Source: JAMXLO01 sp963799415 (GTDB lineage Bacteria; Pseudomonadota; Alphaproteobacteria; Acetobacterales; Acetobacteraceae). From it: a DNA stretch of 64,000 nucleotides. The stretch covers positions 62,001 through 126,000 of the forward strand of contig CAWCXI010000018.1 in NCBI GenBank assembly GCA_963799415.1, read 5' to 3'. The notes beneath the pieces are model-generated. The model was given only the letters and a program-made list of their open reading frames with translations. It did not search any database and was not told the origin of the DNA. Positions 1 to 8,525 of the stretch are shown here, in pieces; positions within the stretch are counted from its first letter, which is position 1, and each line of letters opens with the position of its first letter. Both the position numbers and the translations under genes were made by a program.

Positions 1-395
1 CATTTGCCGATCTCCGCCATAGCGATCAGCAGTGCGACGACGAGAGCGGTTGCGAGAACCAGCAGGCGCCATGGCAGCAGACCCGATATGGGGCCGAACA
101 TTCCGGCAGGCGTCGAGGGCGAGCCTTGGAGGTTTGCAAAGGCGGCGGGCAGGCGCAGTTGTCGTGGTCCGGCGAGCCGCAGTGCCACGGTTCCGTTTAT
201 CCAAAGCAGTAGCGCCGAGACAGCGAAGACGATCGCGAACAGGGTCGCTTTGGTGGCGAAAACGGTCCAGAACACGCCAGCATAGCCTACGCTGGAGAAC
301 CACGCCCAATCGACCACGAGGCTGCTGGCGCGCCCGAGCACGATCAGGAAGACCAGGATAGCGGCGATCGTCGCGCCGATGCCTTTCCAGGCCAT
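1..395 (-). CDS. UPF0182 family integral membrane protein, N-terminal part
   Basis: The first 131 residues of a membrane protein that continues past the left edge. Three hydrophobic segments are visible (about residues 4-22, 40-60 and 105-125). The motif WFSSVGYAGVFWTVFATK between helices 1 and 2 is typical of the N-terminus of the UPF0182 (COG1615) family, whose members are usually about 900 residues with a large extracytoplasmic part of unknown function. The start is supported by GGAGG seven bases upstream of the ATG. The family gives no biochemical role. The gene reads out of the window, and a palindromic repeat lies just upstream of its start. Confidence 0.78.
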   Translation of the reverse strand, partial: MAWKGIGATIAAILVFLIVLGRASSLVVDWAWFSSVGYAGVFWTVFATKATLFAIVFAVSALLLWINGTVALRLAGPRQLRLPAAFANLQGSPSTPAGMFGPISGLLPWRLLVLATALVVALLIAMAEIGK

Positions 396-430
396 GTTTC
401 CTCCTATCGACCGCGGACGCAGTAACGTTT

Positions 431-532
431 GCGCTGTCATTGCGAGAAGCGCCGCGACGAAGCAATCCCCATCGCCGGTGGGTACTGATGATGGAGATTG
501 CTTCGTCGCTGCGCTTCTCGCAATGACAGCGC
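431..532. repeat. Dispersed palindromic repeat, copy A
   Basis: Two 37-base arms (431-467 and 496-532) form an inverted repeat with a single mismatch around a 28-base loop. The arm core reads TGTCATTGCGAGAAGCG. Conceptual translation of such repeats gives the spurious peptide CHCEERSDEAI often seen in misannotated genomes. Further copies are at 6311, 21681 (remnant), 43495 and 61755 (half copy). It lies between the UPF0182 gene and a flavin monooxygenase gene and could act as a bidirectional transcription stop. Confidence 0.9.
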
Positions 533-563
533 GTCGTAGTGGTTTGGGCTCCTAAGATAGTTC

Positions 564-1679
564 TTACCCGCGGGTATCCCGCAACCCCAATCCTACCAGC
601 CGCGGCATCACCTCGTCGCGGAAGAACGGCAGCTCGTCCAGATAATTGACGAACGACAGCGCGATGCCTTTCGCACCTGCGGCGGCGAGCTGCGCCAGTT
701 CGCGAGCGACAGCGTCCGGATCGCCGACGATCGGGATACCACCCATACCATTGGCCTGATGATAGCGGCGCTCTTCGAAGTCGTCCGGATACTTCTCGCG
801 CGTGACGCCGCGCATTGCCATGATGCGATCGACCGCCGCCCAGTCGGCGTTGTCGATGACCCAGTGGCGGTAATATTCCTCGGCCTCGCGCTGCGTTGGA
901 CGGCAGGTGATGACGCCAACGGTATAGACGTCGATCTGCCGCCCGCGTTGCTGCGCCAGGGCCTTCACGTTGGCGACGTGCGACGTGAACTCGTCCAGCT
1001 TGCCCTTCGGCGTCATCGAGAACAGCGCGTCGCAGTTGCGGATCGCGAACGCCTGGCCGGCCGGTGAGGCGCCGGCATTCATCACGATCGGCCGGCCGCC
1101 GCCGTACGGCTTTGGCTTGGCGCGTGCCTGACGCAGCCGGATGAAGTTCCCGTCGAGATCGAAGTCATCGACATCCGACCAGGCCAGCTGTATCGCATCG
1201 AACCACTCCTGCGCGTACTCGTAGCGCGCCGCATGTTCGCGCATTGTCGCGCCGAACATGTCGAACTCGTCCTCGTTCCAGCCGCAGACGATGTTGAGCC
1301 CGAAGCGGCCCTGGCCGATGTGGTCGGCGGTGACGAACTGCTTCGCGGCGATCAGCGGATGGATCAGCGGCGCGTGCACCGTGCCGAACACGGTCAGGCG
1401 CTGCGTCGCGCCCAGCAAACCGGCAGCCCAGGTGACGGTCTCCAGCGTTTCGCCCTGATAGTCGGTGTCGCCGCCATAGCCCTTCCAGCGGCCGACCGGC
1501 AGCATGAACTCGATGCCCGCCTCGTCCGCCATGCGCGCCAGGCGGAGGCAGTCGTCCCAGTTGCCGCTCCAGCGCTCCGGCACCTTGGTGACGGCGCGGC
1601 CCGACGAACAATTGGCGCCGAACAGGCCGAGCTTGAGCTTGTTGTTGCTGTAGAGCGCGAGACGGTCGTGCATGCTCAT
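564..1679 (-). CDS. LLM-class flavin-dependent monooxygenase (RutA/SfnG-like)
   Basis: A 371-residue luciferase-like (bacterial luciferase fold, TIM barrel) monooxygenase that would use reduced FMN and O2. The block GQGRFGLNIVCGW and the following WNEDEFDMFG resemble the group containing pyrimidine monooxygenase RutA and dimethylsulfone monooxygenase SfnG; the substrate cannot be assigned. The start ATG overlaps the TGA of the upstream LLM gene (ATGA), so the two are translationally coupled and may act on the same or successive substrates. No flavin reductase gene is adjacent. A much longer reading frame extends upstream, but it is only the antisense-like overlap into the neighbour. Confidence 0.85.
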   Translation of the reverse strand: MSMHDRLALYSNNKLKLGLFGANCSSGRAVTKVPERWSGNWDDCLRLARMADEAGIEFMLPVGRWKGYGGDTDYQGETLETVTWAAGLLGATQRLTVFGTVHAPLIHPLIAAKQFVTADHIGQGRFGLNIVCGWNEDEFDMFGATMREHAARYEYAQEWFDAIQLAWSDVDDFDLDGNFIRLRQARAKPKPYGGGRPIVMNAGASPAGQAFAIRNCDALFSMTPKGKLDEFTSHVANVKALAQQRGRQIDVYTVGVITCRPTQREAEEYYRHWVIDNADWAAVDRIMAMRGVTREKYPDDFEERRYHQANGMGGIPIVGDPDAVARELAQLAAAGAKGIALSFVNYLDELPFFRDEVMPRLVGLGLRDTRG

Positions 1680-2725
1680 TGGAAGTGCGGTGCCACCTGT
1701 TCCATGAACCGCGCCATTTCGTCCTTCACCTGAGGATGTGGCTTCAGGCCGACGTTGAAATACAGGATCACCTCGTCGACGCCGGCCGCTGCCACCTGTT
1801 TCAGGTTCTCGATGATATGCGCGGACGAACCAAGCAGAACGGAATTCTCCGTCAGGTCTTCGGGGCGCACATTGCGCAGCCGCTCCACCATCGCGATGAA
1901 GTAGCGATAGCTTGGCGGAGCGGTCGCTGGATCGCCGGGGAAGGCGGCGATCACGCACTCCTTGTAGTAGCGGATCTGCCGTGCGCGCGCCGCCTGCTGT
2001 TGCGCGTCGTCATCGGCGAAATGCGTGAAGTAGCTGCACATCAGCCGGCCCGGCGTTGTGCCGTGCTTCGCACAGGTCTCGTGATACAGTTCTCGAACTT
2101 GCTGCAGTCCGCCGAAGGTCATTGCCGCGGCGAACGGTGCGACGATCAGGCCGCAGCCCAGCCGGGCGGCCAGCTCGATCGATGGCCGGGAGAACGATGC
2201 GACGTAAGCGGGGATCGGCTGCTGCACCGGACGCGGCGTGATCGCCACATCGTCGAAAGCGTAGTGCCGCCCGCGATGCGAGATCGGCGCATCGGCGGAC
2301 CACAGGCGGCGCACGATCTCCATGCCTTCCTCGAAGATCGACTGGTTGTCGTCGAACGACACGCCGAGAGGCGCGTATTCGCGGCGGTCGTAGCCGCGGC
2401 CGGCGGCGAAATCGACGCGTCCGCCGCTGAGCAGGTCGAGGCTCGCCCATTGCTCGGCCACGCGGATCGGGTGATGCAGCGGCAGCACGGTGACCGCCGG
2501 CGCCAACCGGATGCGCTGGGTGCGTGCGGCGATATAGGCGAGCGCCAGGTCGGGGCACGACAGGACGCCGAGGGTGCTGAAATGATGCTCGCCGATCCAC
2601 GCCGAGTGCATTCCGAGCGTCTCGGCGTACAGTGCCTCGTCGATGATATCCGCGACGAACTGGTTGGGCGAGCGGCTGTTGTCATCGTAGTGGTTGTCGC
2701 TCAGCGTGAAGTAGCCGAATTTCAT
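1676..2725 (-). CDS. LLM-class flavin-dependent monooxygenase, first gene of a coupled pair
   Basis: A 349-residue luciferase-like flavin monooxygenase. It starts MKFGYFTLSDNHYDD; the motif SAWIGEHHF near residue 50 and SGGRVDFAAGRGYDRREY near residue 110 match the flavin-site loops of LLM enzymes. The start is preceded by AAGGGA. It ends inside the start codon of the second LLM gene. Both are downstream of, and may be controlled by, the frameshifted CadC/TPR-type regulator on the same strand, with an 82-base gap. The substrate is unknown; candidates for this superfamily include sulfonates, sulfones, nitriloacetate-like chelators and pyrimidines. Confidence 0.85.
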   Translation of the reverse strand: MKFGYFTLSDNHYDDNSRSPNQFVADIIDEALYAETLGMHSAWIGEHHFSTLGVLSCPDLALAYIAARTQRIRLAPAVTVLPLHHPIRVAEQWASLDLLSGGRVDFAAGRGYDRREYAPLGVSFDDNQSIFEEGMEIVRRLWSADAPISHRGRHYAFDDVAITPRPVQQPIPAYVASFSRPSIELAARLGCGLIVAPFAAAMTFGGLQQVRELYHETCAKHGTTPGRLMCSYFTHFADDDAQQQAARARQIRYYKECVIAAFPGDPATAPPSYRYFIAMVERLRNVRPEDLTENSVLLGSSAHIIENLKQVAAAGVDEVILYFNVGLKPHPQVKDEMARFMEQVAPHFQ

Positions 2726-2807
2726 GGCGGGTTCCCTTGGCCGAGTGGCCGGACGCGCCCGCAGCCTATTCGACGCCAACGGCTTCGTCGAACGCTGAAC
2801 GGCTGCC

Positions 2808-4447
2808 CTATCTTCCGAAAGCGGCGACCGCTTGTGTCGTGAGCCTGGGTAGCCGACGTGCGCTCAGCCCGATTTTGCCGTTCCAGCCAGTCTTGCGAAG
2901 ACCGTCGAGCATGTGCTCGTGGTTCTCAGGGTGCATCCACGGCGGGCGCGCGCGGGTGAAGAAGTTGAAACTGGACGGCGAAATAGCCATCGCTTTGCGC
3001 AAGGCTCCGGCTGCCTCCGAGGTTCGGCCGAGTTGGCCCAGTGAAACAGCGACCCAGCGATAGGCGAGCGGATGTTCGGGGCACAGCGACACGGTACGCT
3101 GCGCCACCTCCAGGGCATTCAGGTAGTCGCACTCGTAATAGTGAGACATGGCAATGAGGATCATAAGAAAGCCATTGAGCGGATTGTGCGGACTGAGACT
3201 CAGGGCGGTCATCATGGCCTTCCGTCCTTCGGAAAAACGTCCGTAGTGGACGTGTATTTTCCCCATGATCCAATGTGCAAAGGGCGAATGGGGATCGCTT
3301 GCGAGGGCGAGTGAAAGGCGCTGCCGGCGCTCCTCGGCATCACTCAGCCACGCCAGTGTCGCCTGCGCGTCAGCGTCGGTTGCGTCGATCTGCACCGCCT
3401 TGCGCGCCCAGGTTGTAGCTCGTTCGCGCGCCTCGGCAATGTCGCATACCAATCCCCCTCCCAGCCGAAGGTCATCGCGATCGAGGCATAAGCGGAGGTG
3501 AAGGTGGGCTCGAGTTCGATTGCGCGATGGAAATACTGCCTTGCCTGCGCGTTGTCCGCAGGGTTGGCCTTTCCCTCGTGCCAAAGGCCCCGCTGGTACG
3601 CCTCCCACGCGCCCAGAGTCTCGGGCGGCTTACGCAGAATGCGGCGCAGTTCCGCGTCCGCGATCGCCGGCTGGATCGCGGCGGCCACGGCAGTGGCGAT
3701 TTCATCCTGCAATGAGAAGGTATCGGATAGTTCCCGATTGTATCGTTCGGCCCAGATGTGTTCGCAAGTCTCCGCCTCGATCAGTTGCGCGACCACGCGC
3801 ACGTGGCCACCGTTGCGGCGTACGCTGCCATCCAGGACATAACGCACGCCCAGTTCGGATGCCGCTTGCCTGATATCCAGTGCGCGGCCCGGGATTTTCA
3901 GACCGGTGTTGCGGGCTACGACGAATTGCGTGCGGTTGCGCGCGAGTTCGGCGGTGATATCGTCGGTGATGCCGTCGGAGAAATACTCCTGCTCCGGGTC
4001 GGCGCTCAGATTGGCGAACGGCAGTACTGCGATGGAGGGCTTGTCCGTCAGCGGGACCGGGCCGATGACCGGCTGGTCCGGCATTCCGTCGCGAGCGGCA
4101 GTCACCTCGGCCGCAAAGACGTAGCCGCGGCGGGGAACTGTCCTGAGGATCGCCTGCGTCTCGTCGCAAAGGGCGCGACGGATGTCGCCGACACACTGGG
4201 TAATGCCATCGTCATTGACGGTGACGTCGGGCCAGATCGTCTGACTGATTTTGTCGCGGTCCAGCAGATGCCCGGCGTTCTCTACGAAAAGTCGCAGCAG
4301 GCGGAAGGATTTATGCCGAAGCCGGATCTCCTCGCCAGTGGCGGCGAGCAAGGCTCCCCGCCTGAGATCGAGGATGAATCCTTCGAATCGGCAGACCGCC
4401 GCCGGGGCGGCGGTGCCCACATCTCTCCCCATTTTGTCCCCCAGCAA
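2808..4447 (-). CDS. CadC-type winged-helix regulator with TPR domain (frameshifted)
   Basis: A DNA-binding regulator of about 546 residues if repaired. Residues 17-115 form an OmpR/PhoB-type winged helix, then comes a TolB/adenylate-cyclase-associated block starting PSIAVLPFANLSADPEQEYF, then tetratricopeptide repeats to the C-terminus. Many homologues of this architecture are soluble and sit next to catabolic genes. The frame breaks after GWEG in a run of five C on the plus strand (3454-3458): adding one base gives continuous TPR sequence, so this is a one-base deletion in the gene or in the data. The downstream frame is intact to its stop. It is divergent from a methyltransferase gene. Confidence 0.75.
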
Positions 4448-4610
4448 CTATCTAAGCAGAATTCGCCGGTCTTTGTCACAATCTATTTCAGGGAAATTTC
4501 GCTCGGATTTAATCCCGATTTCGGGTGCCCGACCGGTGAACATGTTTTCCTGCTCTCGTGCGCCTGGCGCAGCTCATCACAATGGAAGAACGAGCAGCGG
4601 GGAGAATGCA

Positions 4611-5666
4611 GTGGTTGACGAGACCAGGCTCCATCAATTCATCGGCCAGATGCTTGGCGATCTGGGGGGTGCCGCCAGTATCGCCATGGTGCGCATCGGG
4701 GACGCGCTGGGGCTGTACCGATTGCTGAACGACAAGGGAGCCTTGACCTGCGCCGAGCTGGCACGCGAAGCGGGCGTCAACGAGCGCTACCTGCGCGAGT
4801 GGCTCTCGCAGCAGGCCGCATCGAATTACCTGAGCTATGACCCGTCGAGCGGCAAGTTTGCGCTGCCGCCGGAACAAGCCATGGTGTTCGCGATCGAGGA
4901 CAGCCCGGTCTATATGCTGGGCGGGTTCGATCTGATGGCGACTTTGCTCGATGCGCAGCCGAAGGTGCAGGAAGCATTCAAGACCGGCGGCGGAGTCGCG
5001 TGGAGCGACCACACAGGCTGCATGTTCTGCGCCGTGGCGCGGTTCTTTCGTCCTGGCTACCACAACAATCTCGTCGCGCAATGGCTGCCCGCGCTCGACG
5101 GCGTGGTGGAGAAATTGCAGCGCGGCGCTGAGGTTGCTGACGTTGGGTGTGGCCATGGCTGGTCCACTGTGATGATGGCCAAGGCGTTTCCGCAGTCGCG
5201 CTTCACGGGGTACGACTTCCACCCGAGCTCGATCGAAAACGCGCGTGCGCATGCGCGGGAACATGGCGTGGCCTCGAACACGCACTTCGAAGTGGCGACG
5301 GCGAAGGAATTTTCGCGCGGCAACCTGGATCTCGTCACTTTCTTCGACTGCCTGCATGACATGGGCGATCCTGCGGGCGCCGCGGCACACGTCCGCCAAT
5401 CGCTGAAGGCTGACGGCACCTGGATGATCGTCGAGCCGATGGCGGGTGACCGGCTGGAGGACAATCTGAACCCTGTCGGGCGACTGTATTACGCCGGCTC
5501 GACCATGATCTGTGTACCTACTTCGCTGTCGCAGGAAGTCGGTGCGGCGCTTGGTGCGCAGGCGGGCGAGGCAAGACTGCGCGAAGCGATCACTGCCGGT
5601 GGCTTCCGTCGCGTGCGCCGCGCCACGGAGACACCTTTCAACATGATTCTTGAGGCACGACCGTAA
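4611..5666 (+). CDS. SAM-dependent methyltransferase with N-terminal winged helix
   Basis: A 351-residue class I methyltransferase. Residues 1-90 resemble the winged-helix dimerisation domain of Rv2258c-like O-methyltransferases (LRLRED-type helix followed by AREAGVNERYLREWLS). The Rossmann domain has motif I as VADVGCGHGWST and a later TFFDCLHDMGDP, which fits motif post-I/IV. I chose the GTG start because GGGGAG lies six bases upstream and homology begins there; the frame is open further upstream but that stretch covers the promoter between divergent genes. It is cotranscribed with the next gene, 12 bases downstream. The substrate is unknown. Confidence 0.8.
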   Translation: MVDETRLHQFIGQMLGDLGGAASIAMVRIGDALGLYRLLNDKGALTCAELAREAGVNERYLREWLSQQAASNYLSYDPSSGKFALPPEQAMVFAIEDSPVYMLGGFDLMATLLDAQPKVQEAFKTGGGVAWSDHTGCMFCAVARFFRPGYHNNLVAQWLPALDGVVEKLQRGAEVADVGCGHGWSTVMMAKAFPQSRFTGYDFHPSSIENARAHAREHGVASNTHFEVATAKEFSRGNLDLVTFFDCLHDMGDPAGAAAHVRQSLKADGTWMIVEPMAGDRLEDNLNPVGRLYYAGSTMICVPTSLSQEVGAALGAQAGEARLREAITAGGFRRVRRATETPFNMILEARP

Positions 5667-5678
5667 CGGGAGGAAGTC

Positions 5679-6215
5679 ATGCGTCTATTACTTGCTGCTA
5701 CCTGCGCCGTCATCGCCTCGGGCGGTGTAAGTCACGCACAATCGCCGTCAGCGCCGGTCTCGGACCAGGATTACATGAAGCGGGTCATGCTGGCGGCTCC
5801 GCCCCAGATCCTTGCGGATGCGACGATTGTCCGGATGAAGGACGGCGCCATGCAGACGCTGAAGAAGGGTACCGGTCAGTGGACCTGCATGGAGAACAGT
5901 GGTGTCCCGATGTGCATGGACCCGAACGCGATGGAATGGGCACATGCATGGCAGAGCCACGGTCCGGCAACAGACAAGACAGGGTTCATCTACATGCTGG
6001 CCGGTGACACCGGTGCCAGCAACACGGACCCCTGGGCAACGACGAAGACCGCGGACAATCACTGGATACAAACCGGTTCGCACGTGATGATCGTCGGCGC
6101 CGCCGCGAAAACCATGGCGGCCGGCTATCAGAGATCAGCCGATGCCGATCCCACGAAGCCCTACGTGATGTGGCCGGGGAGCCCGTATGAGCATCTGATG
6201 ATACCGGTCAGGTAG
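5679..6215 (+). CDS. Conserved secreted protein of unknown function
   Basis: A 178-residue protein with a clear signal peptide (MRLLLAATCAVIASGG, cleavage near VSHA-Q). The mature part has two Met/Cys-rich motifs (WTCMENSGVPMCMDPNAMEW) and ends with a segment YVMWPGSPYEHLMIPVR. GGGAGG precedes the ATG. The spacing of 12 bases after the methyltransferase stop implies one operon, and a strong hairpin follows the stop codon. The Cys/Met-rich centre could bind a metal, but that is only a guess; I do not recognise a characterised family. Confidence 0.75.
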   Translation: MRLLLAATCAVIASGGVSHAQSPSAPVSDQDYMKRVMLAAPPQILADATIVRMKDGAMQTLKKGTGQWTCMENSGVPMCMDPNAMEWAHAWQSHGPATDKTGFIYMLAGDTGASNTDPWATTKTADNHWIQTGSHVMIVGAAAKTMAAGYQRSADADPTKPYVMWPGSPYEHLMIPVR

Positions 6216-6233
6216 CGAACCGGCTTGGGAAAC

Positions 6234-6267
6234 TGATGTTCGGTGACCGTTGGGCCACCGGACATCA
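6234..6267. terminator. Hairpin after the secreted-protein gene
   Basis: Arms TGATGTTCGGTG and CACCGGACATCA pair over 12 bases (one wobble) around a 10-base loop, 18 bases after the stop codon. No T-run follows, so it is a stabilising or Rho-assisted terminator candidate rather than a textbook intrinsic one. Confidence 0.55.
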
Positions 6268-6310
6268 GGCAACGCGGCCCGACCATCATAGAACGGCGAA
6301 ATATGCTGGC

Positions 6311-6437
6311 TGTCATTGCGAGAAGCGCAGCGACGAAGCAATCTCGTTCGACGGTGGGAATATCTGATCGAGATTGCTTCGTCGCTCCGCTCCTCGCAAT
6401 GACAATGTCGGAGTGACTCGCCCTTCAACGATAGTGG
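6311..6437. repeat. Dispersed palindromic repeat, copy B
   Basis: Arms at 6311-6346 and 6369-6404 are the same palindrome as copy A. The 33 bases after the right arm (AATGTCGGAGTGACTC and on to TCAACGATAGT) recur almost exactly after the right arm of copy C at 43588-43620, so the repeated unit is larger than the hairpin. It abuts the molybdenum-hydroxylase remnants. Confidence 0.85.
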
Positions 6438-6440
6438 GTA

Positions 6441-6577
6441 CTAAGCCTTCAACTGGTCGCCGATCGGCAGGCTGCGGATCCGCTTGCCGGTGGCGGCGAA
6501 GATGGCGTTGCACAGCGCCGGGGCGAACGGCGGCAGGCCAGGCTCGCCGACACCGCTGGACGGCACGTCCCAATCGG
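6441..6577 (-). pseudogene. C-terminal remnant of a molybdopterin-binding hydroxylase subunit
   Basis: About 43 codons ending in TAG that read GVGEPGLPPFAPALCNAI followed by FAATGKRIRSLPI. This is the typical C-terminus of xanthine-dehydrogenase-family large subunits of the isoquinoline 1-oxidoreductase type. There is no upstream gene body in this orientation: the sequence runs directly into another fragment of the same family on the opposite strand. It is a relic, not a functional gene. Confidence 0.65.
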
Positions 6578-6740
6578 CATTCCGGTCGAGAACGTCACGG
6601 TGAACGTGCCGTTGCTGGGCGGCGGCTTCGGGCGCAAGTCGAAATGGGACTATGTGCTGGAAGCCGCGCTGGTGTCGAAGGCCACGGGCTTGCCGATCAA
6701 GGTCGTGTGGACGCGGGAGGAAACCACGAGCAGACTGTGC
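6574..6740 (+). pseudogene. Internal remnant of a molybdopterin-binding hydroxylase subunit
   Basis: An open stretch on the plus strand reads ENVTVNVPLLGGGFGRKSKW and then LPIKVVWTREE. The GGGFGRK motif is the molybdenum-cofactor contact of isoquinoline 1-oxidoreductase/aldehyde oxidase large subunits. It has no start, loses similarity after WTREE and stops soon afterwards. It is inverted relative to the adjacent C-terminal scrap, so the ancestral gene was both deleted and rearranged. A palindromic repeat sits beside it. Confidence 0.65.
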
Positions 6741-6830
6741 CGCGCGACGCGGGTGGCTGGCCTTCGCCGGCCATGACGAATACCGGTTTCAGCCAGCGTG
6801 GGTCCGCACTTGCCCGCAAATGAGAGTGAT

Positions 6831-7196
6831 TTACTGGACGGTCAGGACTTCGAGCAGATGTCCGTTCGGGTCCTTGAAGTAAAACCCGCGCCCGCCGCCA
6901 CGATGATTGATCTGCATGTCGTCGGGTGAGAAGGGGCCGCTGCCGTAAGCGAGCCTCTCATCCTTGACGCGCTGGAAGATCGCATCGAATTCCGTGGCGC
7001 TCACCTTGAACGCGTAGTGATGCGATTCGAATGACGGCCAGGTATCGAAGTCCATTACCAGCGTCTCGTTCACCCGTACCGGCGCAAAATGGGATACCGC
7101 GCCTTGATAGCTCAGGCCGAAGATACGAGCGAAGAATTTGGCGGATGCCTCTTTGTCATGCGCCGGGACAATCGTGTGGTCCAGCACGATAGCCAT
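6831..7196 (-). CDS. VOC superfamily (glyoxalase/dioxygenase-fold) protein
   Basis: A 121-residue vicinal-oxygen-chelate protein made of two beta-alpha-beta-beta-beta units. It opens LDHTIVPAHDKEASAKFFA and ends FYFKDPNGHLLEVLTV; His near residue 7, His in SHHYAF and the Glu of LLEVLT are the expected metal ligands. The start at ATGGCT is favoured by GGAGGC five bases upstream; the reading frame continues upstream without similarity. The family includes glyoxalases, extradiol dioxygenases and antibiotic-binding proteins, and the reaction here is unknown. A perfect FNR-type box lies 115 bases upstream and could serve this gene or the small ORF on the other strand. Confidence 0.8.
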   Translation of the reverse strand: MAIVLDHTIVPAHDKEASAKFFARIFGLSYQGAVSHFAPVRVNETLVMDFDTWPSFESHHYAFKVSATEFDAIFQRVKDERLAYGSGPFSPDDMQINHRGGGRGFYFKDPNGHLLEVLTVQ

Positions 7197-7310
7197 GGCT
7201 GCCTCCATTGGTCGTAGAGCGACAGCTTGCTGCCAAGGCCCGAACGGGCGCAAGACCACAGTTTGCGACCGCATGGCAGCCAAACCGACCTGGAGGCGCG
7301 GTGGGCTCGA

Positions 7311-7324
7311 TTGATATGGATCAA
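7311..7324. promoter_or_regulatory. FNR/FixK/Anr-type binding site
   Basis: TTGATATGGATCAA is an exact match to the TTGAT-N4-ATCAA consensus of oxygen-responsive CRP/FNR regulators. It is between two divergent starts: a VOC gene to the left and a 57-codon ORF starting 72 bases to the right. Confidence 0.6.
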
Positions 7325-7395
7325 GGCGCGGGCCAGCGGAAAGGACCAGCATACAGACGGTTGGGTGCCAGAAGGTTGGGCCCGAGGGGTGCGAA

Positions 7396-7569
7396 ATGCA
7401 CGATGTGCTAGGAAGCGCGGGAATGCTGCGTGGATGGGTTACCATGTGGACACAGATGGCGTGGTTGCTGGCGACCTTGACAATGTCGATAGGCGCGGTG
7501 GCGGTCTTTGAACTGTTCATCACCGCCCGCGCACGACGCGTCGGCCGCCCAGGTGGGCCTCTCACGTAG
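7396..7569 (+). CDS. Small single-pass membrane protein, 57 residues
   Basis: A short ORF with ATG preceded by GAGGGG (six-base spacing) and ended by TAG, convergent with the L,D-transpeptidase gene 28 bases away. Residues 22-44 (AWLLATLTMSIGAVAVFELF) form one hydrophobic helix, followed by the basic tail RARRVGR, which predicts N-out/C-in topology. An internal ATG at codon 17 is an alternative start. The upstream FNR-type box suggests induction at low oxygen. Small single-helix proteins are often subunits of terminal oxidases or transporters, but I see no specific family signature and no such partner next to it. Confidence 0.45.
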   Translation: MHDVLGSAGMLRGWVTMWTQMAWLLATLTMSIGAVAVFELFITARARRVGRPGGPLT

Positions 7570-7596
7570 CCGGGATCAGCAGCGCCGGCTTGAGAA

Positions 7597-8432
7597 TCAG
7601 GACGAGTCGACGACGACGAGAGCATCGCCTGCGAGCGGCGTAGGGATACGGTCGCGTGGCAAGATACTGCCCAGCCTGGCGTCGTCTGGCGCCGCCCGCT
7701 CATAATCGGCATCAAGAACGCCGTGCATATCGAGGAACCGGTTCATCGTGGCCGGTATCCGAACACAGCCCTCCGAAGCGGGTTGCCCGAGCCGTTGCTC
7801 GAGATAGTCGGGATCGGTGGCATGCATCTGCAGCGGATCTCGGCCGGATCGGGCTCGTCGCGCCAGCCCCTCTCCGCGGTCTGCCAGCCGAAATCCCAGA
7901 CGCGCATTCCTTTGAGGCCAAGCCCGCGGATGTGGTTCTCGTTGTATGTGCCGAGAGCGCGGTAGTCGAGGATGCCGTCGGTATGCAGGAACACGCCGAC
8001 CGGCGTGATGAAGTAGCCACGCCGCCCTGACTGACCGGTCGAGACCTTGCTGCCGCCGATGACCTGCCAACTCTCGTTCGGCTGCGCCAGGATGATGCGC
8101 AGCTCCTGCACCGCCGGATTGCGATCGACCACGACGAGCAGTTGCGGTTGCTCGATTGCAAGGGGCGCGGCGGCAACGGCGGCTTTCGCGCGACTGATCC
8201 ATGCGAGATCGCCAGCCGTGGTATCAGTGGTGTGCTGTGGCACTTCCTGTTGTAGCGCTGCATGCAATCGTACCGCTTCGCGTGCGATGTCCTGCTGCGA
8301 AATGCCGCTTGCGGGTGCCTCGATCGCGCGCTGTGTCGGCGGCTCAGTTTGGACAGTACCGCCTGCGCATCCGGCGACAAGCAAAAGCAGCACGCCAAGC
8401 GTGGGTCCGATATCGGCACGCATCGCCGGCAA
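7597..8432 (-). CDS. L,D-transpeptidase (YkuD) lipoprotein (frameshifted)
   Basis: About 278 residues when one missing base is restored near 7832. The N-terminus is a lipoprotein signal (LLLLVAGCAGG). The catalytic domain has NESWQVIGGSKVSTGQSGRR, then TPVGVF, and ends with the nucleophile motif SEGCVRIPATMNRFLD. The usual motif is SHGCxR, so the His before the Gly is Glu here. These enzymes form 3-3 cross-links or attach proteins in peptidoglycan; the lipobox places it in the periplasm. GGAGG precedes the ATG. Both frames look well conserved up to the junction, so a sequence error is as likely as a mutation. Confidence 0.75.
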
Positions 8433-8479
8433 GCCTCCTATGCGGCCAACAGCGTGCGATACAGTAAAGCAACGGTGTG

Positions 8480-8500
8480 TCTATATCGTTAAAATATAGA
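8480..8500. promoter_or_regulatory. AT-rich inverted repeat upstream of the L,D-transpeptidase
   Basis: TCTATAT and ATATAGA are perfect 7-base arms separated by CGTTAAA, in a locally AT-rich patch 48 bases upstream of the transpeptidase ATG. The position fits an operator or an overlapping -10 region. No regulator can be named. Confidence 0.3.
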
Positions 8501-8525
8501 AATGGTGTTATGAGAAGTCAGCTAA

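Noticed and set aside
1679..2842. 387-codon open frame antisense to the second LLM gene
   Set aside because: Arg/Ala-rich shadow without ribosome-binding site or homology; the minus strand is clearly coding.
6135..6428. 97-codon ORF containing HCHCEERSDEAI
   Set aside because: It is the translation of palindromic repeat copy B, a well-known annotation artefact.
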